NCBI GenBank assembly: GCA_034190875.2
Contig: CM067358.1
Location: forward strand, 54,737,217-54,801,216
Length of the DNA stretch: 64,000 nt
Direction of reading: 5' to 3'
Source of the DNA: Urechis unicinctus
Taxonomy: Eukaryota > Annelida > Polychaeta > Xenopneusta > Urechidae
The stretch's first letter is position 1. Each line of letters begins with the position of its first letter. The translations under genes and the position numbers were made by a program. Below are positions 24,395-39,300 of the stretch, one piece after another. The notes under the pieces were generated by a model that was given only the letters and a program-made list of their open reading frames with translations, ran no database searches and had not been told where the DNA came from.

Positions 24395-27300
24395 CTAGAA
24401 CCAGCGCTTGCTGAACCAGAGTGCCACCACTTGGCTGATGAAGAGTAGCGTGAGGAGGAAGAGGTCCCTGTTGGAGAGATTGAGTCCCTCAGAGTTCCTC
24501 TGTGCGATGACAAGTTGCCGTTGGAGGACAGTGACTTGAGACTGCACTTTGGTGAGGTTGTCAACCATCTGCTGTTGAGTGATAAGGACTGGGTCGAGGG
24601 ATTTCTGTAGGGAACTCGTTAAGTGAAGCTTGAGGGACGATGAAGAACCAATTACTCCATGCTCCCCTTTTACACAACACACACCCATGGTCAAAACAAC
24701 ATTTAAACACACTGAAGCAGTGCCAAGAATCCAGCTTATACTGATAAGTTATCAAGGCAGAGCAGCACATACCTCCCGAATCCGATGTCTCTGACTCAGC
24801 TTGCTGAACCTCGACATCAGGCGTTGAGCTACCACTCTCTCGACCCTGTAATGACCTCATCTGATGCTTGAGTGATGCTCTCTTCAGCCTCCTTACCCGC
24901 TCCAGGGATGTGACACCAACGCCAGACCGAGACCCCGCACGATGACTGCTAATCGACTGGTCATCCACGTTGGTGATGGACAACGTACGCACTAAGGGAG
25001 TTCTGTGTCGTGTTTTTGTTTTCACCCAAAAAATCACTTTCGTATTGAACTACATCATTCATGGGGTCCCAGGGCCTCAAACTAAAACAAATCAACAGCC
25101 TCTATCAGACATGGCTTCTGTGGCAATTACAATCTTACTAACTTGATAATCTTCCATTGACAAACGCTGATTTGTAGCTGGGTTGACCTGTCATACTCAC
25201 TCAGCATATTTGTACACCCAACTGCCAGTCAACTCGTTGCGTTCAAACAGTTTAGGCTCCCACTCCTCCATCTTAGCCTTGCGTTCGCGTGTGGCTTTAC
25301 GCTGGGCATCTTCCAAGAGGAACTTCTCATGGGTGGCTGCTTGCTGGTCACCTTTTGTAACAGCTTCACTCACATGCTGCCACATCCTGTAGTCCGTACA
25401 ACCAGAGCAGAACAACACCATCAAGACAAGAGGGTCATTTGAAGTCACGTGGAATATGAACCGCCTGCTGTCAACTCATACTTACCTCTCTGATTCAAAT
25501 TCTCCTTGAGAGTTGACAGGGACTGTGTATCGCTTCAATCTCTTGGCCTTCACGTCAGGAGTCACGGACCAGAATAAAGAGGACTCCTGTAAACAGAAGG
25601 AAGCACTCATCAGTGACAGCCCTAATGCTCTACAATTCACTACATAGCACTACACATCGGTCCTAAGGCAGCTCCAGTGACCTCATAACCACGATCGTTA
25701 CTCCAACACACACCATACCATTCTCACTCTCATCTCATGCCAGTCACCGTGTTCCAAGCTTAAAGACTCAATATTCAGCTTGATGACCGGACTCATATAT
25801 AGGTTAATGACCATCTCCTCAGCTCTATGACCACCGCCTTGGCTACTGACCCCTGTTTTTTTGTCCGTTATGATGATATCCTGGTCCCAGTGGCCATCCA
25901 GTGTCACTAGGGTCTCCGATCCCAACTTGATCTTGCCAACAATACGGTTGGAAGATTCACTACTTCCAAGAAACGGCTGCAAATCAAACAACATTTTCAT
26001 GAGCACGAGCACTTTGTTGACCATGCCAAAAAGAAAGGGGCACAGAGAAACACAAAGAATGAGAGCAGCTGGTTAGCTGACACTTACTTTCAGTTTGAAC
26101 TCAAGTTCTGCCTTGTAGCCTGTCTTCTCACATTCAATAGACACTTTACCACCCAATTCCATTGTCAGAGTGCCAATTAAGATACCTGAACACACAGCGA
26201 GCAAGCGGTTATAATTTGGTGAGAGGTAGTAAACATCAGTTTGGGTGGTTAAATCAGGTGGTGAGGTGGTTACGATCACTAAGAAGGGGTTATAACGTTA
26301 AGAAGTAGTTGTAATCACAAAAGATGTGGTTATCAACAGATGAGAGGTGGTTAGCATCATATAAGAGGTGGTTATTGTCAGATTAGAGGTGGTTGTAATC
26401 ATGTAACAGGTGACTATTATCAGATGAGATGTAGTTATAATATTGTAAAGGGTGGTTAATATCGAATGAGAGGTGGTTAAATTCAGGTGAGGTGGTTATA
26501 ATTAGTTGGGGTAGTAAATGAGAGGTGGTTAAAATAAGAGGTGGTTATAATCTGATGGGGTGGTTATAATCAGTTTCAGGTGGTTATAAAATTATGGGAG
26601 GTGGTTAAAATCAGGTGAGAAGTGGCTCTAATCAGGTAGCATGGCTAGTTTTAGGTGAGTCAATCATAATATGGTGAGATGTATTATGAGGTGAGAGTTG
26701 GAAATTATCAGGTGAGAAGTGGTTACAATCTGATGAGGTGGTTTCTATTAAAAGAAATAGTTTGGAAACAATAAGATCTTGCTGATATCAAGGCTTGGTC
26801 TTGTTACCTTTGCAGTGAGCATAGGGCATGGTAACAAGGTAATCCTCTCCTCGCTGTAGGAAGGTAAGGCACCCCACACCATCCATGATGGCTGATAACG
26901 AGTTACCTGTAGGAGAGACACACCTGGTGAGATACCTGGTTTAACATTCCTGTAGGAATCACTCCAAGATCAGAGTGATATGATACCCACCATAGAACTT
27001 GGACTTGGCCAGAACGCTGCCATTGATACTAAATCCCTCCTGTCTGTTGGCGACAAAGAAGGCGCTGACTGGAGGGTGATGTGAAATCTACACACACAAA
27101 CACGTCTCTGTATCATAACATGAGTCTATGCACACCAAGAGACGAGTGCTACACAGCTTCAATGATGTACCTGCTCAGCGATGTAGAATGTACGAGTGCC
27201 TGTCTTGGGATGCTTCCAGTAACATCGGAATGTCTCTCCTAAAATCGGGTTGTAGGGCTTCTTCAGGCCCTGACAACAATTCACCACAAGTAATGATGAG

Positions 27301-30300
27301 GAAATGTTGGGAATACAGGGTACACACCATCATTAATGAGAGGTTTATGAGGTAGAGATGAGGTTGGTGAGGTACAGACGAGTTTTATGAGGTAGAGATA
27401 TGGTTGGTGAGGTAGAAGACAGACCTTTGGTTTCTTATAAAAGCCAGCTATGTACCAGCGGACGACAGACTTCATACGAGAGAAAGCATTTTCCTGCTGT
27501 ACAGCCCTGCCAACACACATACATCTCATATTGTAGTGCCAATGTTTACAAGGATCTTGTCATGCACTGATCATCAAGCAAACGGTCTTCTGCATCGTAT
27601 GACGATAAACTTGTAGAGTTGTCATGTGTATATGACAGGGCACTCACTCGGACAGAAAGTCGGCGTGGTAGTAGTAATCAGAGAACTTGTCGAGTAACGA
27701 CCGCGGCTCCAGGATGAAAGTAGGCAGGACAACTTTAGAGAGGTCCATGCCAGGACGCACCTGTTTCACCAGGGTCCAGATCAGAGACTTGTTCTCATCA
27801 GCAACCTCTTCCGTCTGGCACGCATCACCTTGCTGCAAGACATAGACACTGCCCACATGAGCACAGCATGACACCAAGCACTGGTAGATCCCACCTCATA
27901 ATGCAATACCCCCATAATTGAACTATGTCAATGCCCTGACCTTTATAAGACACTGACCTGACCCAGTTCCTCAGTGAGGTTAGGGATGTATGGCGTTTCC
28001 ACGGGGATAGAGTTGTCATCGTACTGCTCATCATCCTCAATCTCATCCACTTCATCCGACTCACTCTCCGTCTTCTCTTCCTTCTCTTCCTCGCGGTCTG
28101 TCTTTATATCATCATCATCTGAAACCACCAAGCATCAACCAGTCTGACGTCACAATGTGGTATAATTCACATGTATGTGTCAACCCACCAGATGATGTGC
28201 TTACCACAGCCTTTGAAGTGCCTTTCACAGTCACTCTCGTTCATCTGTTGACGGAATGTAGGTGAGATGAATGGATCGTCTTCACCTTCCTCTGCGATGA
28301 CCCCATTGTCAGAGGGGACCACGTTGGTACCAGTGCTGCCGCTAGTAGAGTCCTTGGTGGTCATGGTGCGCATGAGGAGACCAGAGCAGCGCAGAGCAAG
28401 CTCCAGGGCGTCCATCCAACATTTACCTGGTCACACAGGCAGACAAACCTTTACTGCCTATAGGAGACCTTCACAAACATACTTCTTGTGACTACAAGAG
28501 ATCCTCACAGACAAACTTCTACTGACTGCAGAAGATCCTCACAGACACATCTCTACTATCTACAGATCCTCACAGGCACTTTTACTTACTACAGGAGATC
28601 CTCACAGACACATCTCTTCTAACTACAGGAGATACTCACAGACACACCTCTACCGTCTACAAGTGAACTTATTGACATGACTGGTTGTGAGTGAGTTTAC
28701 CTGCGGCCTCATATGGGGCGCGGAAGATGAGGTAGGAGTAGGGAAGAGGCTGGGTGATGGCTCCGATCGTCTCCCCCTTAGGTCCCTGGACACGACACAC
28801 AATGACACACAATAAGCGTTTGTCGTTGACGAGTGATACCGAGCTACGAAGCAGTACGCTGATGCTCTCACCTTAGTAGCCCAGATGGATTGGTCGAGGG
28901 GATGGAAGAGCTTGATACAGAAGCCATCTTTCTTTGAAGGTCGCTCAATGAGTTCACATGTGTTGAGGAGCACAGTGCCCACCCAGTGCCCTGACTGCAA
29001 AAAGCCACCATCTGTGTGTTAGTCATCCATACACAAGTCACAACTGCACCAAGTACACCTATCATGTAATCCATCACCATCTGAGGTCTGTTGTCATGAG
29101 AGGGAGTTGGCAGGAGTGACACCTACTCATGACTACGCTACCTTTTGCTTGTGACTCTTGTAGAGGATGAGGAGGCCGGGTTTGAGAACGCACCACAGCT
29201 TGGTCCAGCTCTTCAGGGTGCCGCGTACCTTGAGCCAGTCAGCCATGACCACCACAGATGGGTCCTTCAGCGTGCTCAGCAACTCTTTGGCTGCCCGCTT
29301 CTTCTCCGTACGGTAGTGCTTCTTCTGCACCTGACAACACAATCACTATCCCTGTCACCGAGCAGCTTCAAACTCATATAGCAACTACAATTTTAGACAT
29401 ATGAACATCAAAGAAGCTTTGTGCAGATTGGTCTGTAGATGAAACATCAGCGTAAAGTGTAACATTGTGTTGTGTGTGAAGCATTGTTTTTTTTTTTAGA
29501 CAAATAGGATTGAATGTGACATATTGAGTTGTGTGAGACATAGGATTGAATGTGACATATTGAGATGAGTGTAACTGTAAACAAAATAAATAAATAAATG
29601 GAAATGTTGATCTGGTCTTTACATTATATGTCAGTATATAGATACACCTTGAATGTTTGGTTTGCGACAACGGTCGATGCTTCTTGCATGTTCATTGGAT
29701 TTAGCATATACATTAGGCCACCGTGAATGGGGCCAGCTCAAGTTAGTGACTTTTGTAGAAATGGTAATCAACCAGTCAGTAGACTAATGAAATTGTGATC
29801 GAACAGTTTGTGTTTGAGAAAATTTGGTATTCAATAAGCGAAGCCAATCTTGAACTTAGGCTGTGTGTGACAAATTGGGTGTATGACACGTAATGGGTTG
29901 AGTGTTACAACTTGGGTTGTTTGGCAAATTGGGGTGTTTGACAAATGGGGTTGAGTTTGACAAAATTGATCATGTGACATTCAGTCGTGTGTGACATATT
30001 GGTGTCATATGTGACATACTGCTGTGAAGATGTACCTTGAGAGACTCCCGTTTGGAGAGCTTGACGGCTGACGATGCTGTCTTCTCGGCTGGGGTCAAGG
30101 GGCTGAATAACTTGCCTTCAGACTGTCACACACACAAACACACACTGGGTTAAAAAGTCATCACTGAACTAATTTATAAACAGTGATGTTCAGCAGGCTG
30201 TGTTTATTGAGTAACATTTAAAAAAAAAATATCACATCATAATTCAACTTCATACAGTAGAGTTGTACGCCAAGCGTGGTTGGGTTCTCACTGTTAATGT

Positions 30301-33300
30301 GCAGGTTAGTGCCAATCTGTCCATCATACTGCTGACAGTTGGTGACAACAAAACTAAACAATTGCTTCATTTAAAGTGATGGCAGCTTTGCTTATCAATA
30401 GCAGACACCATCATATCAGAGACAAACCAAACAGCACACATCATCTGTACCAGAGAAGATAAGGTGAGAATGAAATGAGGTGACAGACTGAACAGTTAGA
30501 GGATGTACCCGGCTCAAAGTGGGCCAGGATATAATTTGGTCTGAATGAGCGAGAAGTGACTGATGGACATACTGATTTAGGTCATAAGGCAGGTTAGATT
30601 GATGGATCATTCAAGCCTTGGTGATGAAACAGGGAGAAGACGGTAATGAAACCAAGGTCATGTGGCAGCCAAATAAAACAATTTGCCAGGAGCCGTAATA
30701 ACTGAAGTCACATGTGTAATGCGTAGTGATAATGGCTGCTGAAAGGCATATAATCTGGCGCCTCTCTACAAGTTGACATCAGTGCGCTGGTGTACCGGGT
30801 CGAGTTGGGGCGTGGGGGGTGGTGGGGGGTTTGGGTAATCTGTTCTAACACAACACGCCTAGCAGCGGGTCACTGGAGACCATAGTGTTTTAGATCGTGA
30901 TATCCGTTAGACAGCTGTTATGAATGATAGATAACCAATTCCATAGGGGCCAGTGCTATGTGTCGCTGCGCCCAAGAGCAAGATACCCACACTCCTACTA
31001 TATAAGCTGGCCATCAATAATTAACAGGACAATGAAACAAGAAACTCGGCGTTACTTGAACGCAATAATATAATCTTGGAATGTGCAGGAGAGTGTATGC
31101 TGAGGTGGCGAGTTATTGACACGGCGAGACACGGCTGATCCGGCTTACCGGGTCGCGTAACCCTGACTGTACGGACATGGACTGAGATAATTGGCTTCTG
31201 GCGCCCAGTTATCACCAAGGTAAGTGGCCAAGCGAACAGAGCGCGTCGCGTATCACATGCTAATTAGAGGTGAACACGAGTCGCATAGACACGCATAATC
31301 GAAGTGAGCACGAGTTGCATACACACAATAGAAGAGAAGAAGAAGAACAATGACCAATTGCTAACGCTTACGAGAGTTGGAGAAAAACACAGGCTGCACA
31401 CACACACGCTAACTAGAGGTGAAGATGACGGGTAGCAGGAGGTACTGTCGCGAGAACCTGGTCATGTTTGTGCAGTACGCGTCGTTGGTTTTACTGCTGA
31501 GTAAAACTAGACCATCAGAGCTGCGAGAAAGGCAGACTACTTATAAAACGAAGAATCACAGCACATAAACCAGACACGCGTGGATGACATGAGATAGAGG
31601 ACATAGCTGACAGATCTATCGATAAGTCTGGGAGGTTAATACAAAGCGTCTAAATATAGACTTAGGCCATTACTCGCGAATGTAACTCATCTCGCAGTGA
31701 AATTAAGCGCTGGGTGGTTGGGTGGGGAGTAATAGGAAACAACGAATTAGCGACAAGTGTTGTCCCAAGTCCCTCCCAACTTGGCACTCTAGTGATTACT
31801 CGGATTATTCATCAGTTGCCGCTTGGATAAATCATTAGTGGCCACTCAGATGAATCATTAACAGGCACTTGCATTGATCATTTTTGTGAACAGTTGAAAA
31901 GTTGGACATTAATTGATGGACAGGTGAGTTGCTGGTAGATAGTAATCGATGGACAGGTAAGTTGTTGGTGGACAGCAATTAATGGACAGGTGATGGGTTG
32001 GCGGATAGTAATCAATGGACAGGTGAGTTGTTGGTGGACAGCAATTAATGGACAGGTGAGTGGTTGGTGGAAAGTAATCAACGGACAGGTGAGTTGTTGG
32101 TGGAAAGTAGAGTTATTAGTGGATAGTTACCTGAAGTCAGGTGAATAACAAACAGACAGGTGAGTTGGCCAATGATTATTGGGCAGGTATATTATGAGCT
32201 ACCAGTTGTTAGGTGAGACTGAGATTGGGTGCGCTGTTGAGCAAGACTGTGGTTGACTAACAAGGGGTCACTATGAGCAGACAGACGTCACACACAGAGC
32301 GTTGTAAGGCTGCCAGAGAGGGATGGAAGCTTACAGTACATTACCAGGTCAGGTGCCTTGTCTTTAACCTCATCCCTCGACAATGGAATGAAAAATGTTT
32401 CTATGTCAGAGGGCAGTGCGTCATTGCTCTGCTGACAAGCAGGAGCAAACCATGCATGGAAACACTCTGATGTGTATAACATACAGCGGCAACATCAAAT
32501 CTCATTACACAAGCACACACTCATCAGAAAACAAGGTAAAGCAATTTAAGCTGCAGTTCACGATCAAAGCTCTTAACGTCTTCTGTTGTAGGTCATTTAC
32601 CCAAACCAATCTATCAAGATAAACGCATCTTGGCGACCTACTCAACAAGAGCTGACCCGCGCGGACACTCAATCTCCGCCCCCCCCCAATTCATTGATTC
32701 AGACGCCAGAAAGCTAACTAACATATGAAGTGCGTCCACCAAGCGGATCGTGACCTTGGGGAGGCAGGCCACGCAGACAGATGTTTATCACCGATAGACG
32801 ACTACTACTAATTGCTACCATGAGCCATGTCTAGGACAACTCGGTTCGGACGTGGATCGCTTATACAAGACATCAAGATACATGCGACGTGCTTTATGGC
32901 GGTAGATGGGATAAGCGATTACCTTGCTCCGAGAGAAGGCAGGTGAGTCACGTTTGTCGTCGGAAGCCGGTGTAGCAGCCATACTGTGGATGGAAGCATC
33001 ATCCTCACCTGCGCCGCCCGTCACCATACCTGGTCATACACAACATACACACAGTATAGAGTGCGCTGTCCGTCATCATACCTGGTCATACACAACAAAC
33101 ACACAGTATAGAGTGCGCTGTCCGTCACCATACCTGATCATACACAAGATACACACAGTATAGAGTGTGCCGCCTGTCACCCATACCTGGTCATACACAA
33201 CAAACACACAGTATAGAGTGCGCTGTCCGTCACCATACCTGGTCATACACAACATACACTCAGTATAGAGCGCGCTGTCCGTCACCATACCTGGTCATAC

Positions 33301-36300
33301 ACAAGCGCGCTGTCCGTCATCATACCCATACAAACACACACAGTATAGAGTGCGCTGTCCGTCACCATACCTGATCATACACAACATACACACAGTATAG
33401 AGTGTGCCGCCTGTCACCATACCTAGTCATACACAACAAACACACAGTATAGAGCGCGCTGTCCGTCATCATACCTGGTCATACACAACAAACACACAGT
33501 ATAGAGCGCGTTGTCCGTCACCATACCTGGTCATACACAACATACACACAGTATAGAGTGCGCCGCCCGTCACCCATACCTGGTCATTCACAACAAACAC
33601 ACAGTATAGGGTGCGCTGTCCGTCACCATACCTGGTCATACACAACAAAGAGTGCGCTGTCCGTCACCATACATGGTCATACACAACATACACACAGTAT
33701 AGAGTGCGCAGTCCGTCACCATACCTGGTCATACACAACATACACACAGTATAGAGTGCGCTGTCCGTCACCATACCTGGTCATACACAACATACACACA
33801 GTATAGAGTGCGCTGTCCGTCACCATACCTGGTCATACACAACATACACACAGTATAGAGTGCGCGCTGTCCGTCATCATACCGTCATACACAACACCAT
33901 ATAGAGCGCCTGGTCACCATACCTGGTCATACACAACATACACACAGTATAGAGCGCGCTGTCCGTCACCATACCTGGTCATACACAACATACACACAGT
34001 ATAGAGCGCGCTGTCCGTCACCATACCTAGTCATACACAACATACACACAGTATAGAGCGCGCTGTCCGTCATCATACCTGGCAATACACAGATTATAGA
34101 GCGCGCCGCCCGTCAACATACCTGGTCATACACAACATATACACACAGTATAGAGCGCGCTGTCCGCGCAATACACAGTCCATCAACATACCTGGTCATA
34201 CACAACATATACACAGAATAGAGCGCGCGGTCCATCACCAAACCTGGTCATACACAACATACACACAGTATAGAGCGTGCTGCACGTCACCATACCTGGT
34301 CATACATAACATACACACAGTATAGAGTGCGCTGTCCGTCACCATACCTGGTCCTACACAACACACACACAGTATAGAGTGCACTGCTCGTCACCATACC
34401 TGGCCATACACAACACACACACACAGTATAGAGCATGCATGCCGCTAGAGCAAGTTATAATGCCCTGGTCTTACATCATAAATACACTGTGAGAGGGCAG
34501 ATGGTTATAGGCAATATACGACCTTAGCATCATATAAAGGGACGAGTGACAAACAGAGCTGACATGGACACACGTATACAGCCAGACAGTCACGCTTATC
34601 ATTCACATATTGTCTGCACATCTTCACCCGGGTTTATATTGATAGTGAGTTGACGGCACGTTTATTGCCATAGCTTCAGGCATTATATGACATTACGACC
34701 TCACCGAGGACTTTTATGGATCCTACGCGGACACAAAACACATCAGCACAGACACGCTTTCATTCAGCATAGTCATACTACACTTCAGCAAGGACACACA
34801 GCCCTTCAGCACAGACATATTGCACTTCAGCACAGATATACAGCACATATATACTGCACTTCAGCACAGTCATACTGCACTTCAGCACGAACACACAGCC
34901 CTTCAGCACAGACCTATTGCACTTCAGCACAGATATACAGCACTTCAGCACAGATATACAGCACTTCAGCACAGATATACAGCACTTCAGCACAGATATA
35001 CTGCACTTCAGCACGGATATACAACACTTCAGCACAAATATACTGCACTTCAGCACAGACATACTGCACTTAGGCACGGACGCACAGCACTTCAGCACGG
35101 ATATACAACACTTAAGCACAGATTTATTGCACTTTAGCACGGACAAACAGCACTTCAGAACAGACATACTGCCACCAGGGATCGATGGATCAGGGGATAA
35201 CAGAACACGAGGGCTGGTGATCATCAATTCTTATGGCTGATCAATACGTAATCAGTGGTAGGGCATCCGTCTGTCGTGTTGGGGAGCAGCCCGGGTACGG
35301 GCGAAACAGAACACTAGCGAACGCGCTCGTTGAATGAATTGACTTGAGTTCCTGTGGGGTCTGGTAGGTCAATGAGTGCAGTCTGCTGCCAACAAAGGAA
35401 GACTGCACAAGAAATGTGGAGGGAACGAACGTTGGGACCGACTTGGTGAAGCGTCGCTTGGTTCCTCTGATGAGGGCGTAAGTTAAAGGCGGAATCAACT
35501 GATCAACAGTGCCGTTTACTCGACATCCAGGCGTACGCTGACCACAGGGAGTCGCTTCATGCTAACCAATCCCCGGAGGTCTCTGTTATAAACATACTAC
35601 ACCAATAGGACAACAACAGCGCATGGAAGGAGAGAGCCAGTTGGATGAGGGCGAACTGGGGCAGGGTGGGGATGTATTCGCAGGGGTCCTGAGGCGATCA
35701 GATCAGGATACCTAGTGGGAGGAACCCATGTCTTTGCCGCAAGTACAGCAAGTACCCGGAGGCCGACGAATTACACAGGTACTCGAAACTCGATGCGCGC
35801 TCCGCACTCGAACACCAACTTATGCACAATAAACATTACCTGAATCTCGTATATCAATCAACGCCATCAACAACCTCCACGAAATAGCAATGATCCAGAC
35901 GGAATCCAATGATTTCAACGGCAGAGCAATACCCAGCCAGGAGCTCGCCTGTCCCCCATAAATCACCGCCATCTAAGTGGGAAGCTGGCGAGCAAGTTGA
36001 CAAGGATAGTGGGGTGGTTGTACTCCCAACCCCAACCACCCCCCCCCCCCCCCACCCCTCCCCGTGTGGGCTGACAAACGTCAGGCTGGCGTAGGACAAG
36101 CAGTTGTTGAACTGGACAGCGTGTCGGAAGACACACACCTCACGAGGCTACAGCACCTCAGTGATCGGTAGAGTCGTGCGATGGAATGGTTGTATATATG
36201 AGACATACACCGCAAGTTGGGCACTGACTTACCTGATCCTGTCAATCACTCCACCACAATCATGTAACAACCACACGGTAGCCTCGTTACAGCCGGGCAA

Positions 36301-39300
36301 TATCCGAGAATAACCAGATAATAAGATTAGGTGCGTGGACGGCGATCAGGCCTACTGTTCACACGTCGTATGGAGGCTGGGCTGGGCAGGACAGTCGTGA
36401 CTTGCTGGTTAGAGCTCAGATACAGATCTGCTGTGTAGGGTCAGTCTACACCGTGATAGCTCTAGTCCTCAGATGACAGAGGAGACGATATTCACGCTGG
36501 CGCTAGTCCTCAGAAGACAGACCGGACGTCAGAGGAGACGATATTACGCTGGCGCCACTACTCAGATGACAGACCAGACGTCAGATGAGACGATATTCAC
36601 GCTGGCGCTAGTCCTCAGATGATAGACCAGACGTCAGATGAGACGATACGCTTGCTAGCGCTAGTCCTCAGATGACAGATTAAAACGTTAGATGAGACGA
36701 TACGCTTGCTAGCGCTTGTCCTCAGATGACAGATGATAATTTACCCACAGTCACAGCGAGGAGATGTACTCGCGTACGTCAGCATCCCCACGTCTCTCGT
36801 CGCGTCAGGTACAACCAGCTATGAACAAACACAGCATTCTGCACTGAAAGAGGTGGCGAAGAAACCACCCCTGGCTCGCCTATTATCGCCCGTCTTTAAG
36901 CCCCATCCATATCGGTGCCACGTACGTTAACAATTGACGGCAGACGTAAGTGGCCAGTGAAGCGCTGGCTTCCTACGCGCTCTTCAATGCAGGTCGCTAC
37001 TAACTGCAAGGCAGGCCTGATCCGATAGGGGCTCTCTGGAGTAGCCCGGATTCGGGTGGCGAGAGGACCCGAGTCATGGGCCCAAATGGAATGCCAGTTG
37101 CTACACGAAACGTTATCAGAGTCGCTGTCTGTAGCTTTAGCAGCAGCAGCAGCAGCCATATTCGCTCGGTTTACGAATCCAAATTTCCGAGCGGTGAGAC
37201 GTTACCTTAATACAACTCGGCGCTTGGAAGCGGCTCAGCGATCGGAAACTTGGAATGGGGAACCGAGCGCCAGTGGCTGCAACAGCAAAGCCTGGAAAGA
37301 GGTCTTCCAACGGCCGTGTGTTTGTAGTGAGGGGCGCATCAGGAGACTAGAAGTCGCCGTATGAGGGGCGCGTCAGGAGATTAGAAGTGGCCGTGTGAGG
37401 GGAGCGTCAGGAGAACAGATGTGGCAGTGTGAGGGGCGCGTCAGGAGAACAGATGTGGCCGTGTGAGGGGCGCGTCAGGAGACTAGATATGGCCGTGTGA
37501 GGGGCGCGTCAGGAGACTAGAAGTGGCTGCGTGAGGGGCGCGTCAGGAGACTAGAAATGGCCTTGTGAGGGGCGCGTCAGGAGACTAGAAGTGGCCGTGT
37601 GAGGGGCGCGTCAGGAGACTAGAAGTGGCCGTGTGAGGGGCGCATCAGGAGACTAGAAGTGGCCGTGTGAGGGGCGCGTCAGGAGATTAGAAGTGGCCGT
37701 GTGAGGGGCGCGTCAGGAGAACAGATGTCGCCGTGTGAGGGGCGCGTCAGGAGAACAAATGTGGCAGTGTGAGGGGCGCGTCAGGAGACTAGAAGTGGCC
37801 GTGTGAGGGGCGCATCAGGAGAACAGATGTGGCCGTGTGAGGGGCGCGTCAGGAGACTAGAAGTGGCCGTGTGAGGGGCGCGTCAGGAGACTAGATGTGG
37901 CCGTGTGAGGGGCGCGTCAGGAGACTAGATATGGCCGTGTGAGGGGCGCGTCAGGAGACTAGATATGGCCGTGTGAGGGGCGCGTCAGGAGACTAGAAGT
38001 GGCCGTGTGAGGGGCGCGTCAAGAGACTAGATGTGGCCGTGTGAGGGGCTTGTCAGGAGACTAGAAGTGGCCGAGTGAGGGGCGCATCAGGAGAACAGAT
38101 GTGGCCGTGTGAGGGGCGCGTCAGGAGACTAGAAGTGGCCGAGTGAGGGGCGCGTCAGGAGACTAGAAGTGGCTGTGTGAGGGGCGCGTCAGGAGACTAG
38201 ATGTGGCCGTGTGAGGGGCGCGTCAGGAGACTAGATATGGCCGTGTGAGGGGCGCGTCAGGAGACTAGATATGGCCGTGTGAGGGGCGACTAAGGAGATG
38301 TTCACGTCGTAATCTGCTGTAGTCGCTGTCGTCTTCTGTTGTCGCTGTCGTCTACTGCAGGCGTTGTCGTCTACTGCAGGCGTTGTCGTCTACTGTAGGC
38401 GTTGTCGTCTGCGGTAGTCTGCTTTAGGCGCTGTCGTCTACTGTACGTCCTCTTTGCGTAGGCGTTCTGCTGTAGTCTGCTTTAGGCGTTGTCGTCTGCT
38501 GTAGATGTTGTAGTCTGCTGTAGTCTATTTTAGGCGCTGTCGTCTACTGTAGGCGCTGTCCTCTTTGCTGTAGGCGTTCTAGTATGTTGTAGTCTGCTTT
38601 AGGCGTTGTCGTCTGCTGTAGATGTTGTAGTCTGCTGTAGTCTATTTTAGGCACTGTCGTCTACTGTAGGCGTTATCGTCTGCTGTGAATGTTGACGAAA
38701 TCGACTGTAGATGGCGTTGACGGCTACTGAGGGTGTACACGACAGCATCTGCTTCCAGTGTCGGCGACGTCGTCTGCTAAGGTGTTATCCAAGTGGAACA
38801 GTCTGAAGCATACTCTACACACGCCACCTACATGTATATAGCTGGGACAGGGAACTTCTCACAGCATGGTATCAACGACCAACACTTATCTGTATGGCGT
38901 AACACTTGTCAGAAATGAGTCGAGCTGAGTGAGTTGGGCCACGAATAGCCACCGGCCTGACAGACTTCCTGGAGCCCGCGTACGCTGCATGGATCGCCAT
39001 TAAGATCCCAGTCCACGCTATATCGCGAGATACTCCACTGAAAGACATCAGCTAACAGAACACCTGCCAGTAGGCGTTCTGGAGTTCTATAGGGGCGAGT
39101 CGGACTGTAGACTAATAAGAGTCCAACTGGTAATCTGTAGGTTGAAGTGTAGCTGGAGACGGCGCTGTCCTCTTTGCTGTAGGCGTTCTAGGCATTATCG
39201 TTGACACTACTGTAGACATCTAGCTATAGGCACTGGTGTAGTAGTCTGCTAAAAAAGGCTCTCCATATACGACTGGCCATTGAGTGTGAGTGGAGTGATC

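Noticed and set aside
26197..34436. CRISPR-like arrays
   Set aside because: The repeats are directly adjacent or have degenerate linkers, there are no unique spacers, and the host is a eukaryote with introns.
34687..35240. Long overlapping open frames on both strands (up to 149 codons)
   Set aside because: They are translations of a 21-bp tandem repeat whose length is a multiple of three; all frames stay open without selection.
35240..35312. Functional tRNA gene
   Set aside because: The T-arm and B-box are damaged and no acceptor stem pairs; better explained as a SINE head.
37056..37364. Start-like [20 protein letters not shown] frame on the minus strand (37159) as a further ORP first exon
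   Set aside because: An attractive N terminus, but no good donor in phase 1 was found, so it cannot join the ORP exons as they stand.
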